From NCBI RefSeq assembly GCF_002979775.1, contig NZ_PCPR01000003.1:62001-126000 (forward strand): a DNA stretch of 64,000 bases, read 5' to 3'. Of the stretch, positions 61,714 through 64,000 are shown one piece after another. The notes below the pieces were generated by a model. It saw nothing but the letters and a program-made list of their open reading frames with translations. It did not search any database and had not been told where the DNA came from. The DNA comes from Arthrobacter sp. MYb23 (GTDB taxonomy: Bacteria > Actinomycetota > Actinomycetes > Actinomycetales > Micrococcaceae). Each line of letters begins with the position of its first letter. Position 1 is the first letter of the stretch. The position numbers and the translations under genes were made by a program.

Positions 61714-62439
61714 ATGAGCACCCAGTCTCCGACGCCTCAATCCCGCCCGTCCAATGCCGGGCCCCACACCGCCCACCATCACAGCTCGCAGGGACAGAGC
61801 CTTGAGCAGGCGCTGCAGCAGTCAGGTTTCTACCCACGGTTGGTGGCCGACGTCGTTGATGACGCACTGGACGGCCGGGAGTGCCTCTCACACCTGGTCC
61901 ACTTGGAGACCCACTTTGACCGGGCCGAGGTCCGCAGGCACATTACGGTGCTGGTGCTCACGGAAGACATGCTGGTGATTACCCACGTGGATGACCAACA
62001 GTTGGATGAGGCCGGAGAACAGATCGTTGCCCAGGTTTCCACGGAATCGGTACCGGTGGCCCAGATCCGTTCAGTGGTCCTCAGCTACATGTATTCGCAG
62101 CCCCAGGATTACAAGCCGTCTGATCCTGTCCGTGAAATGACGGTATCCATCGCCTGGTCCGGTGGCCAACGACTGGACATGGGCCCCGCAAGCTGCGGGG
62201 ATCCCCAGTGTGAAGCCGATCATGGTTACAGCGGAACCATCGCCCAGGAAGACATTGTCCTGCGGATCAGCGCCGAGGCAGACGGGCTCCAGGCTGTTCA
62301 GGACGCCAAGATTTTTGCCCGCGCACTGCGGGCAGTAAATACGGGCAACCCAACACCCGCCCAGCATGCCAGCATCCCTGCGCCGAGGCCGCGTTCGGGC
62401 GTCTTCAGCAACCGCCTCAGCCGCGGACACCAGCGTTGA
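61714..62439 (+). CDS. DUF5998 family protein
   Basis: A 241-aa actinobacterial protein: a His/Ser-rich 30-residue start, then GFYPRLVADVVDDALDGRECLSHLVHLETHFDRAEVRRHITVLVLTEDMLVI and a C-terminal AVNTGNPTPAQHASIPAPRPRSGVFSNRLSRGHQR. The pattern fits the DUF5998 family, function unknown. The ATG at 61714 is preceded by GGGGGA. The stop overlaps the TTG start of the phosphodiesterase, so the two are translationally coupled. Confidence 0.85.
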   Translation: MSTQSPTPQSRPSNAGPHTAHHHSSQGQSLEQALQQSGFYPRLVADVVDDALDGRECLSHLVHLETHFDRAEVRRHITVLVLTEDMLVITHVDDQQLDEAGEQIVAQVSTESVPVAQIRSVVLSYMYSQPQDYKPSDPVREMTVSIAWSGGQRLDMGPASCGDPQCEADHGYSGTIAQEDIVLRISAEADGLQAVQDAKIFARALRAVNTGNPTPAQHASIPAPRPRSGVFSNRLSRGHQR

Positions 62440-63665
62440 GGGAAACCGCACAGAACCCGGTGAACACCTCTGCGGGGAACACCCCGGCCGCAGACCTCCC
62501 ATCGCCCCCGCTGTTCGGGAGCAAGTCCATAGCGGAAGTCCTTACCAGTTCGGCCGCATCCCTGGGCATGCCCGGCTTCACCAACCACCTTCACTTGCCA
62601 CCAGCGCAGCGTGTCTGTGTGGTCCTCGCCGATGGCCTGGGCCGTAGCCTGTTGAAGCAGAAGTCTTCCCACACACCCTTCCTTCGATCGGTCATTGCGG
62701 GCGGACAACGCAACGTCCCCACGTGGATCGACGCCGCCTTCCCCACCACCACTGCGGCTTCCCTCGCCAGCCTCGGCACAGGTCTGCCTGCCGGACAGCA
62801 CGGAATGGTGGGCTACGACGTCCTCGACCCCGACCAAGACAAGGTAGTCAACCTCCTGGGAAACTGGGATTCGCACGTTGACCCCGCGCAGTGGCAGCCT
62901 CACGCCACGGTCTTCGAAAGGCTGGCCGGGGAGCTGGACGTGGTTACGGTAAGCCTGCCGCAGTTCGCAAACTCACCGATGACCCAGGCTGCACTCCGGG
63001 GAAGCCGCTTTGTCGGCGGGACCACGCTGCATGCGCGGACCGCCGCGGCCGCTGAGGCAATGTCCGGCGGCGGCCGTTCGCTGATGTACTTCTACGCCAA
63101 CGAGCTGGACAAGGCCGGCCACCGCTACGGCTGCCAGTCGGACCGCTGGGAGCACCAACTCGAAGAACTCGACTCCACAGTGAAAAGGCTCTCCACCACT
63201 CTGCCTGCCGGGACCACCATCCTGCTGACCGGCGACCACGGCATGTTGGACGTGCCTGAATCCCAGAGGATCGACTACTCCGCTGATGAAGCTCTGGTGG
63301 CCGGAGTCCGTCACACTGCCGGGGAGCCCCGCATGGTGCATCTCTATCTTGAACCGGATGCCACCCCTGCACACACGGAATCTTTGATTGAAGCCTGGCG
63401 TTCGCGCTTTGGTGAAAGAATCTGGGCCTTTACCCGGGAGCAGGCCGTTGACGCAGGCTTGTTCGGCGCGGTGCGGCCCGAGGTCGCTCCCCGGATTGGC
63501 GATGTCATGATTGCGGCTCGGGACACCTTGGCCCTTTATGACACGCGGCGGGCCCGGCCGGCTTCACTGGAAGTGGTGGGCCAGCACGGATCGCTGACCA
63601 AAGCCGAACGCGAAGTACCGTTGCTGTGTTTCGCCGCGGCAGGTAAAAAGGGCAAACGTGGCTGA
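62436..63665 (+). CDS. Alkaline-phosphatase-fold phosphodiesterase/nucleotide pyrophosphatase
   Basis: A 409-aa enzyme of the alkaline phosphatase superfamily. Metal- and nucleophile-bearing motifs are VVLADGLGRSLLK, AAFPTTTAASLASLGTGL (nucleophilic Thr) and ILLTGDHGMLDV (Asp-His). It is similar to nucleotide pyrophosphatases/phosphodiesterases; the substrate is unknown. TTG at 62436 overlaps the upstream stop in the coupled TTGA arrangement; a GTG at 62460 is an alternative start. Its end overlaps tdk by 8 bp, so DUF5998-phosphodiesterase-tdk form one tightly packed operon. Confidence 0.87.
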   Translation: MRETAQNPVNTSAGNTPAADLPSPPLFGSKSIAEVLTSSAASLGMPGFTNHLHLPPAQRVCVVLADGLGRSLLKQKSSHTPFLRSVIAGGQRNVPTWIDAAFPTTTAASLASLGTGLPAGQHGMVGYDVLDPDQDKVVNLLGNWDSHVDPAQWQPHATVFERLAGELDVVTVSLPQFANSPMTQAALRGSRFVGGTTLHARTAAAAEAMSGGGRSLMYFYANELDKAGHRYGCQSDRWEHQLEELDSTVKRLSTTLPAGTTILLTGDHGMLDVPESQRIDYSADEALVAGVRHTAGEPRMVHLYLEPDATPAHTESLIEAWRSRFGERIWAFTREQAVDAGLFGAVRPEVAPRIGDVMIAARDTLALYDTRRARPASLEVVGQHGSLTKAEREVPLLCFAAAGKKGKRG

Positions 63666-64000
63666 GCTGGTCTTCTTCTCAGGCACCATGGACTGCGGCA
63701 AGTCCACCCTGGCTCTCCAAATGGACCATAACCACCGTGCACGTGGACGGGGAGGTGTCCGGTTCAGCTGTAACGACCGAGCAGGTGATTCAACCATCTC
63801 CAGCAGGCTGGGCCTTCAAACCGATGCCGTGGAAGTTGTGGACAGCACCGATTTCTGGGACGAAGTGGTGGCCCGGCGAACCAACGGGCTCCGCGTGGAC
63901 TACCTGATTTGTGACGAGGCCCAGTTCTACTCGCCCGTCCAAGTTGAGCAGTTGGCCCGGGTGGTGGATGAGATGGAGGTGGACGTCTTCGCCTTCGGCA
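63658..64000 (+). CDS. tdk: Thymidine kinase, 5' part
   Basis: The first 114 codons are in the window; the rest lies past the right edge. The P-loop GTMDCGKSTLA is near residue 9, followed by RFSCNDRAGDSTISSRLGL and the Walker B-like LICDEAQFYSPVQVEQLARVV, all typical of type II thymidine kinases, which phosphorylate thymidine for dTTP salvage. The start is GTG at 63658, overlapping the previous gene by 8 bp. Confidence 0.92.
   Translation, partial: MAELVFFSGTMDCGKSTLALQMDHNHRARGRGGVRFSCNDRAGDSTISSRLGLQTDAVEVVDSTDFWDEVVARRTNGLRVDYLICDEAQFYSPVQVEQLARVVDEMEVDVFAFG

Noticed and set aside
1..64000. tRNA, rRNA, CRISPR, insertion sequence, phage or attachment-site signals.
   Set aside because: No transposase or integrase, no regularly spaced direct repeats and no cloverleaf-like sequence were seen in the intergenic regions inspected by eye; a tRNA search program would settle the tRNA point.

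Overview
The window is a 64 kb chromosomal segment of a high-GC Gram-positive bacterium. Gene content and order point to an actinobacterium of the Micrococcaceae, most like Arthrobacter/Paenarthrobacter. The clues are an HrdB-type sigA with a long Lys/Ala/acidic N-terminus, NrdR, polyphosphate glucokinase, two GlnA-type glutamine synthetases beside glnE, PAC2, DUF4191 and DUF4192 proteins, an actinobacterial E2 with two lipoyl domains, and many GTG starts. This is a family-level inference from recognised proteins; no database search was run. I see no rRNA, tRNA, CRISPR array, insertion sequence or prophage. Coding density is high and the segment looks like core genome.

Layout. 0-10 kb: the 3' end of an RluD-type pseudouridine synthase, dnaE, a flavin reductase-like gene, a DUF2567-like membrane protein, hisD, nrdR (behind probable NrdR boxes), then leftward map-ppgK-SDR. 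10-23 kb: a nitrogen and lipoate block with panB, glnA2-glnE, a sulfatase, two small genes, glnA (behind a four-part GlnR-type box), an RDD protein, a DUF4191 protein, lipA and lipB. 23-36 kb: an atypical Ser/Thr kinase, a TIGR01777 epimerase, a Tricorn protease, OsmC, a VOC protein, a small membrane protein, the dihydrolipoamide acyltransferase E2, lpdA and leucyl aminopeptidase. lipA/lipB sit close to the E2 whose lipoyl domains they would modify. 36-46 kb: PAC2, MFS, DUF4192, sigA, a small zinc-finger-like protein, the type IIA topoisomerase B subunit (parE), and a divergent MFS/ChrB-domain pair. 46-54 kb: an M56 peptidase and BlaI-type repressor facing cydA-cydB-cydDC (cytochrome bd and its assembly exporter). 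54-64 kb: GNAT, DinB, VOC, the topoisomerase A subunit (parC), a GNAT/acyl-CoA synthetase fusion, DUF5998, a phosphodiesterase and the start of thymidine kinase.

The most interesting signals are regulatory. (1) Three copies of a 17-bp dyad, TTCTAC-N5-GTAGAA, lie between the blaI-type gene and cydA. A fourth near-perfect copy lies 17 kb away at the -35 position of a small membrane-protein gene, suggesting a BlaI-type respiratory regulon. (2) A 42-bp near-perfect palindrome fills exactly the 34 bp between the GTG codons of a divergent MFS and ChrB-domain gene and includes both start codons. It carries a symmetric -10 for two leaderless transcripts. (3) Nine genes have a -10-like TANNNT exactly 6 nt before the start codon, which indicates leaderless translation and decides several starts. 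(4) A GlnR-type box lies upstream of glnA, with a weaker relative upstream of glnA2. (5) Tandem NrdR-like boxes lie upstream of nrdR itself.
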